Positions 25,612 through 33,093 of a stretch of DNA of 33,093 nucleotides are shown one piece after another. This DNA is from Halobacteriales archaeon QS_9_67_15. GTDB lineage: Archaea > Halobacteriota > Halobacteria > Halobacteriales > Haloarculaceae. Where the stretch lies: NCBI GenBank assembly GCA_003023165.1, contig PXSD01000169.1, forward strand, positions 12,582-45,674, in the 5' to 3' direction. Position 1 is the first letter of the stretch. Every line of letters begins with the position of its first letter. A program made the position numbers and the translations under genes. The notes beneath the pieces are model-generated. The model saw only the letters and a list, made by a program, of their open reading frames with translations. It did no database searches and was not told where the DNA came from.

Positions 25612-27011
25612 ACGCGGACCAGCGCGAGCAGGTCCGCTCGAACGCCAAGTACCTGCGCGAGGTCAGGCCGGTCGACCCCGAAGAGATACACGAGTACGTC
25701 GACGGTCAGCCGCACCCGGCTGCGGTGAAGCAGGTGCTCCACGAGTCGGCGGTCGGCCTCGGCCTCGTCGAACGCGCAGACGGGACCTTCGAGCCGGTCG
25801 AGGAGGGGCCGTTCTCGCCGACGTTCCACGGCGTCGAGTCGTTCCCGGTCGAGTACGGTCGCGTCCTCGAAGACTTGCTGGTCGAGCGGTACGGCGCCGG
25901 CTGGCCCGACGGCGAGTCCGGCGACCGGTTGCGCGAACGGATCCGGGCGGTCAAGGACGACTACTACCACCAGCGCGACGTGACCTACGACGCCGAGACG
26001 GCGCTGGCCTACGGGCTCTACCACCTCCCGGACTACTATGCCGTCGTCCAGTACGTCCTCACAGACATCGCCCGTGACGGACTCGTCCCGCGCCGCTTGC
26101 GCGTCCTCGACGTCGGCGCCGGCGTCGGCGGGCCGGCCCTCGGACTGCACGATCTGCTCCCCGGGGACGCGCTGGTCGACTACCACGCCGTCGAGCCAAG
26201 CGAAGCCTCGGACGTGCTGGAGCGGCTGGTCGCCGAAACGAGACGGAACTTCCACCCGACGATCCACCGAGAGACGGCCGAATCGTTCGAGCCAGCGGAC
26301 CTCGCCGACGGAACTGGGAGCGACCAGGAGACGACCGACGGGGGCTTCGACCTGATCCTCTTCTCGAATGTCCTGAGCGAACTCGACGACCCGGAATCAG
26401 TCGTCCTGCGCTACGCTGGCGCCCTCGCGGAGAACGGGACCGTCGTCGGTCTCGCGCCCGCGGACCGCAACACGGCTATCGGCCTCCGAGAGACCGAGCG
26501 GGTGGTCGCCGACCGCGGGCCGGACGCGGCGCCCGACCTCGAGACGCCGGTCTTCCAGCGACGCCTGGACGAGGGCGAGGCGACCGAAGGCGGCCTCGAC
26601 GGGGAGGAACGGCGCGACGGCGAGTTCGTCACCGTCGACGTGCAGTACGCCTACACGTTCCTCAGGCGCGACGGGCGCAGGCGCGTCGACTTCACGCCGG
26701 ACGGCTCGCGCGCGGCGAAGCTCGCCGACAGCGACGACCACGTGACCGACCGGGTCGACTGCTACGCGGCCAAGCTGAGCCACGACCTCGCGGCGGGCGA
26801 CAACGCGCTCTACCGGATCGGCGACGGGAGCCAACAGGCAGACCACTTCGCGGTGCTCACGAAGGAGTCGACGCTCAACGCCGACCTCCGGACGGCCGAG
26901 TACGGCGACGTGCTCGCCTTCGAGAACGTGCTCGTCCTCTGGAACGACGACGAGGACGCGTACAACCTCGTCGTCGACGGCGAGACCGTCGTCGACAGAG
27001 TGCCGATATAG
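25608..27011 (+). CDS. Rsm22-like methyltransferase-fold protein (mitoribosomal small-subunit Rsm22 family)
   Basis: 'HQRDVTYDAETALAYGLYHLPDYYAVVQYVLTDIARDG', 'RVLDVGAGVGGPALGLHDLLP', 'FDLILFSNVLSELDDPESVV'. GTG start overlaps the tyrA stop. Confidence 0.8.
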   Translation: MNADQREQVRSNAKYLREVRPVDPEEIHEYVDGQPHPAAVKQVLHESAVGLGLVERADGTFEPVEEGPFSPTFHGVESFPVEYGRVLEDLLVERYGAGWPDGESGDRLRERIRAVKDDYYHQRDVTYDAETALAYGLYHLPDYYAVVQYVLTDIARDGLVPRRLRVLDVGAGVGGPALGLHDLLPGDALVDYHAVEPSEASDVLERLVAETRRNFHPTIHRETAESFEPADLADGTGSDQETTDGGFDLILFSNVLSELDDPESVVLRYAGALAENGTVVGLAPADRNTAIGLRETERVVADRGPDAAPDLETPVFQRRLDEGEATEGGLDGEERRDGEFVTVDVQYAYTFLRRDGRRRVDFTPDGSRAAKLADSDDHVTDRVDCYAAKLSHDLAAGDNALYRIGDGSQQADHFAVLTKESTLNADLRTAEYGDVLAFENVLVLWNDDEDAYNLVVDGETVVDRVPI

Positions 27012-27092
27012 CGCGAGGGTGGACAGCGGACCGGCGCGGAACGCGACGGCCTCGGACGGAGGGCTTTTGCGACGCCCCTCCTCACACGGTGT

Positions 27093-27887
27093 ATGGACGA
27101 GCCGTCGATCCTCCTGACGAACGACGACGGAATCGAGAGCGCCGGCCTGCGCGCGCTCTACGACACGCTGACGGACGTGGGCGACGTGACCGTCGTCGCC
27201 CCCGCCGGGGACCAGAGCGCGGTCGGGCGGTCGCTCTCGCACGACGTGACCGTCCGCGAGCACGGACTCGGATACGCCATCGAGGGGACGCCCGCAGACT
27301 GCACGGTCGCGGGGCTCGGGTCGCTCGCGCCGGAGACGGACGTCGTCGTCGCGGGCTGTAACCAGGGCGCCAACCTCGGCGCGTACGTGCTCGGCCGGTC
27401 GGGGACCGTCTCGGCCGCGGTCGAGGCCACCTTCTTCGACGTGCCCGCTATCTCCGTCTCGATGTACATCCCGGTCCGCGACGACGCGGCCTACGAGGAC
27501 GTGCAGGTCGACCCGGAGAGCTACTCGGAGGCCGCCCGCGCCACGAAGTACCTCGTCGAGCGCGCACCGGAGACGGGCGTTTTCGACCACGCGGACTACC
27601 TCAACGTCAACGCGCCGGTCGCAGAGTGGGGACCCGCCGAAATGACGGTCACCGTTCCCTCGGAGGTGTACCAGATGACCGCGACCCGCGAAGCGGACGG
27701 GGAGATCCAGTTACACGACCGCATCTGGGAACGGATGGCCGACGGCGACGTCCCCGACCCGAAGGGGAGCGACCGGCGGGCTGTCGTCGACGGGGAGGTG
27801 AGCGTCTCGCCGCTGACGGCACCCCACACCACCGAACACCACGAGGACCTCGACGCGCTGGTCGGCGAGTACCGCTCGCAGGGGTGA
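27093..27887 (+). CDS. surE: 5'/3'-nucleotidase SurE
   Basis: 'ILLTNDDGIESAGLRALYDTL', 'VVAPAGDQSAVGRSLS', 'GCNQGANLGAYVLGRSGTVSAAVEA'. Confidence 0.95.
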   Translation: MDEPSILLTNDDGIESAGLRALYDTLTDVGDVTVVAPAGDQSAVGRSLSHDVTVREHGLGYAIEGTPADCTVAGLGSLAPETDVVVAGCNQGANLGAYVLGRSGTVSAAVEATFFDVPAISVSMYIPVRDDAAYEDVQVDPESYSEAARATKYLVERAPETGVFDHADYLNVNAPVAEWGPAEMTVTVPSEVYQMTATREADGEIQLHDRIWERMADGDVPDPKGSDRRAVVDGEVSVSPLTAPHTTEHHEDLDALVGEYRSQG

Positions 27888-27988
27888 GGCTCGCTCAGGG
27901 GTGCTCGGGTGGACGCGGGTAGGAGCCGAAACGCATACGTTGCAGCCGAGTGATACGCAGAACAACCGCCCTCCAGCGGTTCCGACTC

Positions 27989-29328
27989 ATGAGACAGACA
28001 GTCGCCATCGTCGGCGTCGCCGCCCTCACCCTGTTCGCCGGTTGCGGCAGCCTCCTCGGCGGACAGGACACCGCAGCGCCGACACAGACCGACGTATCGA
28101 ACGACCGACAGACCGACGGTCCGACACCGACGCAGTCAGCGACGCCGACCGCATCGGCCACACCGTCGTCGACACCCACCGCGTCGCCCACGCCGTCGCC
28201 GACCGCGTCGCCGACGCCCTCGCCGACCGACACGCCGACCGCAACACCGGTTGACGAGGACGACCCCGAGGTCGCAGTCGAAGGCGGGAATCTCTCCGTC
28301 GATGCGACCCAGGTGTACGCGGACGTGCAGGCGTTGCTCGGGACGGACGTGGACCCGCCGACGGTGTACGTCCGTGACGAGATGCCCGCGCTCGAACGCT
28401 ACAACGACCAGCTCGCCGCGGACCCCTTCTACGACACGTTCGGCTACGGCTCCGAGTTCGTGAACACGAGCGTCTACCACGGTCAGGCGAGTCCGCGTCA
28501 GGTCGTCGTGATGCCGAAGAACGCCAGCGAGGCCCAGGTGAGGACGCTGCTGGCCCACGAGTTCGTCCACTGGCTGCAGTTCCACAGCGACGTGGCCGAC
28601 ACCAGCGGGTTCGGCGGATTCGTCGACGACACCGACTCCTCGCAGGTCGCCGCCGGACTCGTCGAGGGCGCGTCGGTCTACATCACCGACGCGTACGTCG
28701 AACGATACATGAACGTCTCGTGGAACCAGACGGGGGAGCTCCGGGCGCAGTACAAGCAGGGGCCGGCCGGTCGTCGGCTGTTCCGCGCGCGGTACCTCTA
28801 CGGCGCTCAGTACATCCACTCGACCGTCGAGAACCCGCGAAACGTCTCCTGGCTCTACGACGAGTCGACGCCGACGCCCGTCACCAGCGAACAGCTGATC
28901 GACGGGACGGCGCCGAGCGAAGAACCGGAGCGTAATCTCACGCTCTCGGTGAACGAAACCGAGAACTGGACGGTCTCGTCGAACCACTACGACACGAAAG
29001 GCGAGATCGTCGTCCGGACGATGGTCCGAGCGGAACTGAACCGGTCGGTCGCGTCGGCGGCCGCCGACGGCTGGGGCAGTGACCACGTCACGAGAGCCGC
29101 CTCGGTGTCGCCTGGGCCCTCCGCTGGGACGCCGCCGGAGAGGCCGACGAGTTCGCTGACGCGTTCCAGCAGTGGCGAACCGAGCGGCCCGACGACGTCG
29201 ATGACGACTATCGCCTCGTCCGCGTCGACGACCAGACCGTGGCCGTGTTCGCCGGCGACGACGCGTTCGTCTCGGACGCGACGGCCTCGGGCTCGAACGA
29301 CGCAGTCACCGTCTCTGCGGCGGGCTGA
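27989..29328 (+). pseudogene. Thr/Pro-rich surface lipoprotein with HExxH-like motif (Hvo_1808-like), apparent 1-nt frameshift near 29090
   Basis: Lipobox 'LTLFAGCGSLL', TP/SP-rich linker, 'LLAHEFVHWLQFH'. Coding continues in another frame as 'ESRLGVAWALRWDAAGEADEFADAFQQWRTERPDDVDDDYRLVRVDDQTVAVFAGDDAFVSDATASGSNDAVTVSAAG*' ending at 29328. Confidence 0.75.
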
Positions 29329-29429
29329 CCGCCGCCGGCTCGTGATAGGCTCCTCCGGACCGATTTCTCCCCCGTTAGGGCGGACGCGGCTCACACAACA
29401 CTGAAATCGCCGTTCCACGAAGGCAGTTC

Positions 29430-30248
29430 ATGGGAGAACACGCCGCGGTCGACCGCGTCGAAGAGCCCGTGACGGTGTCGTCGATGGTCGACGACCTCCG
29501 CGAGGTCGGCCTCTCGGCCGGCGAAACCGTGCTGGTCCACTCCTCGCTGTCCGCGCTCGGTTGGGTGTGTGGCGACGCGCAGGCCGTCGTCGACGCCCTC
29601 CGGCGAGCGGTCACGGAGTCCGGAACGGTCGTCGCCCCGACGCACACCGGACAGTACACGGACCCTGCCGTCTGGTCGAACCCACCGGTCCCCGACGCGT
29701 GGGTCGAGACGGTCCGCGAGGAGCGGCCGCCGTTCCGCCCGGAGAGCACGCCGACGCGGTCGATGGGTGCCGTCCCGGAGTGCTTCCGCTCGTACCCCGA
29801 CGTGGTCAGGAGTCGACACCCGACGTACTCGTTCGCGGCGTGGGGTGCCGACGCGCGGGAAACCGTCGCGGACCACCGCTACGACTGCGGGCTCGGCGAA
29901 TCTTCACCGCTCGCGGACATCTACGACCGGGACGGGTCGGTGCTGATGCTCGGGACGGGCTACGACACGAACACGTCACTGCACCTCGCGGAGTACCGGG
30001 CCGAGTTCCCGAAAGAGACGGTTCGGAACGACGCGCCGGTCGTCGAGAACGGCGAAGTCGTCACGGTCGAGTACGAGGAGTTCGCGACCGATACGTCCGA
30101 TTTCGAGGCGCTCGGGAGCGACTTCGAGGCCGAACGCGGAAGTGCGGTGGAGCGGGGTCCGGTCGGGGACGCCGAGACGGCGCTCCTCGACCACCCGGAA
30201 CTCGTCGACTACGCGGTAGACTGGTTCGAGCGAAACCGCGGCGACTGA
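29430..30248 (+). CDS. AAC(3)-family aminoglycoside N-acetyltransferase-like protein
   Basis: 'GETVLVHSSLSALGWVCGDAQAVVDALRRAVTESGTVVAPTHTGQ', 'PTRSMGAVPECFRSYPDVVRSRHPTYSFAAWG', 'LMLGTGYDTNTSLHLAEY'. Confidence 0.92.
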   Translation: MGEHAAVDRVEEPVTVSSMVDDLREVGLSAGETVLVHSSLSALGWVCGDAQAVVDALRRAVTESGTVVAPTHTGQYTDPAVWSNPPVPDAWVETVREERPPFRPESTPTRSMGAVPECFRSYPDVVRSRHPTYSFAAWGADARETVADHRYDCGLGESSPLADIYDRDGSVLMLGTGYDTNTSLHLAEYRAEFPKETVRNDAPVVENGEVVTVEYEEFATDTSDFEALGSDFEAERGSAVERGPVGDAETALLDHPELVDYAVDWFERNRGD

Positions 30249-30249
30249 G

Positions 30250-30280
30250 GTCCGGGGGCCGGTATGTGCCGGCCACGGAC
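30250..30280. terminator. Hairpin GTCC...GGCCGG-TATGTG-CCGGCC...GGAC after the AAC(3) stop
   Basis: Perfect 6-bp inner stem plus 4-bp outer stem immediately downstream of TGA at 30246-30248. Confidence 0.45.
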
Positions 30281-30299
30281 TGTTTATCGCTCGTCTATA

Positions 30300-31094
30300 A
30301 TGGCTCGTATGGAGGAACTGGTCTCGAAGCTCTCCGAGAGTCCGGACGCGGAGAAAGGCGACAGGGGGCGGCTCGGTATCGTCGGCGGAAGCATCGAGTT
30401 CGCCGGGCCGCCGGCACTCGCAGGCCTCGCGGCCCTCAGAACCGGGACGGACGTAACGAAGGTGCTCACGTCTGAGGTCGCGATAGAGGTGGTCGCGGGG
30501 TTCTCGCCGAACCTCCTCACGAATCGGTTCACCGGCGACGTGCTCACCGAAGACTCCGTCGGCAAGGTCGTCACCCTCGCCGAGTGGAGCGACGCGCTCG
30601 TGGTCGGACCGGGACTCGAGTCCCCGCATCCAGACGCAGTCAGGGGGATCCTCGAGCGGGTCGCCGTCCCGACGGTCGTCGACGCCGCCGCTATCGGGCC
30701 CGCGCTCGGTGGGCCGTTCGAGGGGACGGTCGTTACGCCGGACACCGCGGAAGTCGAGCGCATCGAGACGGAGTACTCGTCGCTGGACGCGTTCGCGCGA
30801 GAGACGGGTGCTGTCGTCGTCTCGAAGGGAGCCGAGGACGTGATCTACGCGGGCGACGAGCGGTTCCGCAACGACGAGGGGACCCCGTCGATGACGGTGG
30901 CCGGCACGGGTGACAGCCTCGCCGGCGTCGTCGGTTCGTTGCTGGGAGAGGGGTTCGACCCTGTAGACGCCGCCCGTCTCGGACCGTGGATCGTCGGTCG
31001 CGCCGGCGAACTGGCCGACGACGAGTACGGCATCGGCCTCCTCGCGACGGACCTGATCGAGCGGATCCCCGCCGCGATTCGGTCGAGTCGGTGA
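30300..31094 (+). CDS. ADP-dependent NAD(P)H-hydrate dehydratase-like (carbohydrate-kinase fold)
   Basis: 'GRLGIVGGSIEFAGPPALAGLAALRTGTD', 'ALVVGPGL', 'MTVAGTGDSLAGVVGSLLGEG'. The start could be 30309. Confidence 0.85.
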   Translation: MARMEELVSKLSESPDAEKGDRGRLGIVGGSIEFAGPPALAGLAALRTGTDVTKVLTSEVAIEVVAGFSPNLLTNRFTGDVLTEDSVGKVVTLAEWSDALVVGPGLESPHPDAVRGILERVAVPTVVDAAAIGPALGGPFEGTVVTPDTAEVERIETEYSSLDAFARETGAVVVSKGAEDVIYAGDERFRNDEGTPSMTVAGTGDSLAGVVGSLLGEGFDPVDAARLGPWIVGRAGELADDEYGIGLLATDLIERIPAAIRSSR

Positions 31095-31163
31095 CCGCCG
31101 GCGCCGGGTCTGCACGCGAACGCAAGCACCGCGCCGATACCGGCTCCAGCGGAACTGCCATCT

Positions 31164-31454
31164 ATGAGTACGCCGGAGGGGAACTTCGAGACCGCGATAG
31201 ACGACTCGAGAGACAGGGCGGCCCGCGAGCGGGCGATCGACGAACTCCAGACGGCCAACGAGTGCGACAGCCTCGCGGAACTCGCGCGCATGGACGACAT
31301 CGAAGCGGAGTACCGCGAACTGGCGATCCGGAACCTCGGCCACCCGCAGTGCGAGCCGACGCTATCGAACATCGTCGACGAGGGCGACCTCTCCGACGAG
31401 CTCGCACGCTCGGTCCTCACGGAGACACCCGACAGTTCGGGCGCCGGCCCGTAG
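31164..31454 (+). CDS. Small helical (HEAT-like) hypothetical protein
   Basis: 96 aa 'MSTPEGNFETAIDDSRDRAARERAIDELQTANECDSLAELARMDDIEAEYRELAIRNLGHPQCEPTL'. Confidence 0.7.
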   Translation: MSTPEGNFETAIDDSRDRAARERAIDELQTANECDSLAELARMDDIEAEYRELAIRNLGHPQCEPTLSNIVDEGDLSDELARSVLTETPDSSGAGP

Positions 31455-31545
31455 CACGCGCTCTTTCGACGATTTCCCGGGTAGAGTGCCGCGTTCGTCT
31501 GCCAGGGACCGAACCACTATACGGTCGTTCTACGATGTCGAACGT

Positions 31546-32226
31546 ATGAAGCAGGCGTTTGTCGACCTACTCCGGGACAACGCGGCTCACGCCGACGAGT
31601 TCCGGTCCCTGTTCGACGACGTGCAGGAGTCACAGCGTCCGGAGGTGGTCGCTGTCTGCTGTTCGGACTCCCGTGTGCTCCAGGACCACATGTGGGGAAA
31701 CGAACGACCCGGGCAGGTGTTCACGGCCAGTAACATCGGGAACCGGGTGAGCCAGCGGACCGAGCGCGGGGAGGTCGTCTCCGGGGACGTCCTCTATCCC
31801 ATCGCACACACGGGGACGGAGACGGCAGTCGTCACGGGGCACACCGGCTGTGGCGCGGTGACGGCGACCTATCAAGCCCTCACGGGCGACCTCTCGGAAC
31901 CGCCGGGGATCGAACACTGTCTGAGCCTGCTGAAACCCCGTCTCGAACCGGGCGTCGCGGCACTCCCCGACGGACTCGACGACGAGACGGCCGTCAACCA
32001 CCTCGTCGAGTACAACGTCGACCGCCAGGTCGAGTTCCTGATGGAGAGCGACACCATCCCGGACTCCGTCGAAGTGATCGGCGTCGTCTACGACTTCCAG
32101 GACGTCTACTCGGGCGAGCGAGGCGAGATTCACGTCGTCAATGTCAATGGCGAGACCGACGTGGAGAGGCTCCGGCGCGACAACGCCGCGGCCGCCTCGC
32201 GTATCGACCGGCTCTGGGAGTACTGA
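31546..32226 (+). CDS. Beta-carbonic anhydrase
   Basis: Zinc-site motifs 'CCSDSRV' and 'GHTGCGAV'; ATG at 31546. Confidence 0.93.
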   Translation: MKQAFVDLLRDNAAHADEFRSLFDDVQESQRPEVVAVCCSDSRVLQDHMWGNERPGQVFTASNIGNRVSQRTERGEVVSGDVLYPIAHTGTETAVVTGHTGCGAVTATYQALTGDLSEPPGIEHCLSLLKPRLEPGVAALPDGLDDETAVNHLVEYNVDRQVEFLMESDTIPDSVEVIGVVYDFQDVYSGERGEIHVVNVNGETDVERLRRDNAAAASRIDRLWEY

Positions 32227-32324
32227 GCGGCGGCGACGGCGAAGGCGGCCGTCACGACAGTCATTCGTCTCGACCGGCAACGGGTGGTCAACGACGGGCT
32301 CGACACGCGCCGGGTGACCGCCGA

Positions 32325-32664
32325 CGGCGACCCCGAAGAGGTGCCGGTCGACATTACCGTCGCACGCGGCACGCCCCCAGGTCGTCGGCCGGTACGGCGG
32401 CGACGTACACGCGTTGTGTGCTGCCTCGGAACAGCGAAGGTAGCGCTCTCCGAACCACGCCGCGTCCTCGGGGCCCAGGTACGGGGTCCCAACGGGACCG
32501 ATCGGGAGGGTGTCGCCAGCACTCTCCCACCGATAGCGACGCGTTCGGGATCGGCCTCGATATCCTCGGCGTTCTGTACAACCCATTCCGTCGCGGCGCA
32601 CGCGTTCCTGACCGCCGCCGGGAACGGATTCTCCGGCGCCGGTCGATAGTCGATGAGCCCGTGG
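32325..32664 (-). pseudogene. Remnant of an HSL-family alpha/beta-hydrolase (esterase), frameshifted and truncated
   Basis: Reverse strand pieces in different frames: 'IDYRPAPENPFPAAVRNACAATEWVVQNAEDIEADPERVAIGG' then 'ESAGDTL...GTPYLGPEDAAWFGERYLR..AHNACTSPPYR' then 'GVPRATVM'. GxSAG nucleophile elbow recognisable. Confidence 0.75.
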
Positions 32665-32750
32665 CTATAGTAGAATTTGAAAGCGTTTACACGGTCGATC
32701 GCACGTGGTCATGCGGTCGTCCGAGCGATGTCTTTCAAATTCTACTATAG
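32665..32750. mobile_element. 86-bp MITE-like element with perfect 19-bp terminal inverted repeats
   Basis: CTATAGTAGAATTTGAAAG (32665-32683) / CTTTCAAATTCTACTATAG (32732-32750); no ORF inside. Confidence 0.85.
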
Positions 32751-33027
32751 TTCGTCAGTCGCCGCGAGGTCCCGCTTCGAGTCAGTGCCCGTGTCGCCCG
32801 TGGAACGGTGGTATCGTTTACCGATTCGGGACAAACGAGCGACTGCCGGAAGAAGACCTGGCGACTCGATCAGCGATAGAAGTCCTGAAACGCCTGAATT
32901 CGTCTACCGCTTGCTCCTCTGTTCGACCTTGTTCAAATTGATGAAATCCATGGTACATTTGTGAGAAAACAAGCATCGTGGGTAATAGTGGGTAAAAGTT
33001 ATACAGCAGTGAGTTGTAGTGCACGAC

Positions 33028-33093
33028 ATGACGAAAGTGGACGCTCGCGACCTGCGAACCAACGAAACCGACGACCGAGGCCGAATCTACCTC
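33028..33093 (+). CDS. Start of a small AbrB/VapB-antitoxin-like protein; 3' end outside window
   Basis: 'MTKVDARDLRTNETDDRGRIYL...' resembles haloarchaeal SpoVT/AbrB-like antitoxin N-termini ('DDRGRIYL'). Confidence 0.45.
   Translation, partial: MTKVDARDLRTNETDDRGRIYL

Noticed and set aside
28110-28252. Tandem-like TP/SP/TA repeat in the surface protein
   Set aside because: Typical low-complexity glycosylated linker of haloarchaeal lipoproteins, not a CRISPR or minisatellite of special note.
29976-31343. 455-aa - strand ORF
   Set aside because: Antisense to AAC(3) and the hydrate dehydratase genes; Arg/Asp/Val-rich shadow frame.
32818-33024. 68-aa - strand ORF in AT-rich tail
   Set aside because: No recognisable motif, overlaps the putative promoter of the antitoxin-like gene; likely non-coding or a remnant.
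1-33093. CRISPR arrays, rRNA genes, intact transposases
   Set aside because: No regularly spaced repeats, rRNA signatures or DDE/Tnp-like ORFs found by eye.

Overview
The window is a GC-rich haloarchaeal chromosome-like segment; acidic proteins, Tat/lipobox secretory leaders, leaderless TATA promoters and haloarchaea-type small zinc proteins support this. It holds two branched-chain-amino-acid/amide-type (Liv/HAAT) ABC transporter loci. Locus 1 (679-5985, +) has the order SBP-G-F-H-M and is translationally coupled to a FabH-like ketoacyl synthase that looks broken. Locus 2 has an SBP (13449-14699, +) convergent with its presumed livHMGF genes (14736-19087, -). Between and after these lie a sugar-oxidation pair (Gfo/Idh/MocA xylose-dehydrogenase-like and an enolase-superfamily dehydratase), a sugar nucleotidyltransferase, GTP cyclohydrolase IIa, a CBS/zinc-ribbon protein, tRNA-Thr(TGT), several small zinc proteins, a GGR-like flavoprotein, an FAH-family hydrolase, prephenate dehydrogenase, an Rsm22-like protein, SurE, AAC(3), NAD(P)H-hydrate dehydratase and a beta-carbonic anhydrase. 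The most notable non-gene structure is: (i) a hairpin element with perfect 16-bp inverted ends at 21256-21337, whose left part recurs at 9543-9573; (ii) an 86-bp MITE-like element with perfect 19-bp inverted ends at 32665-32750, abutting a decayed HSL-family esterase; (iii) several perfect palindromes placed at promoters. Four genes (FabH-like, SBP2, the esterase remnant and a surface protein) appear to carry internal deletions or frameshifts. No CRISPR array, rRNA or intact transposase was seen, and I do not see a clear new multi-gene defence-like system.
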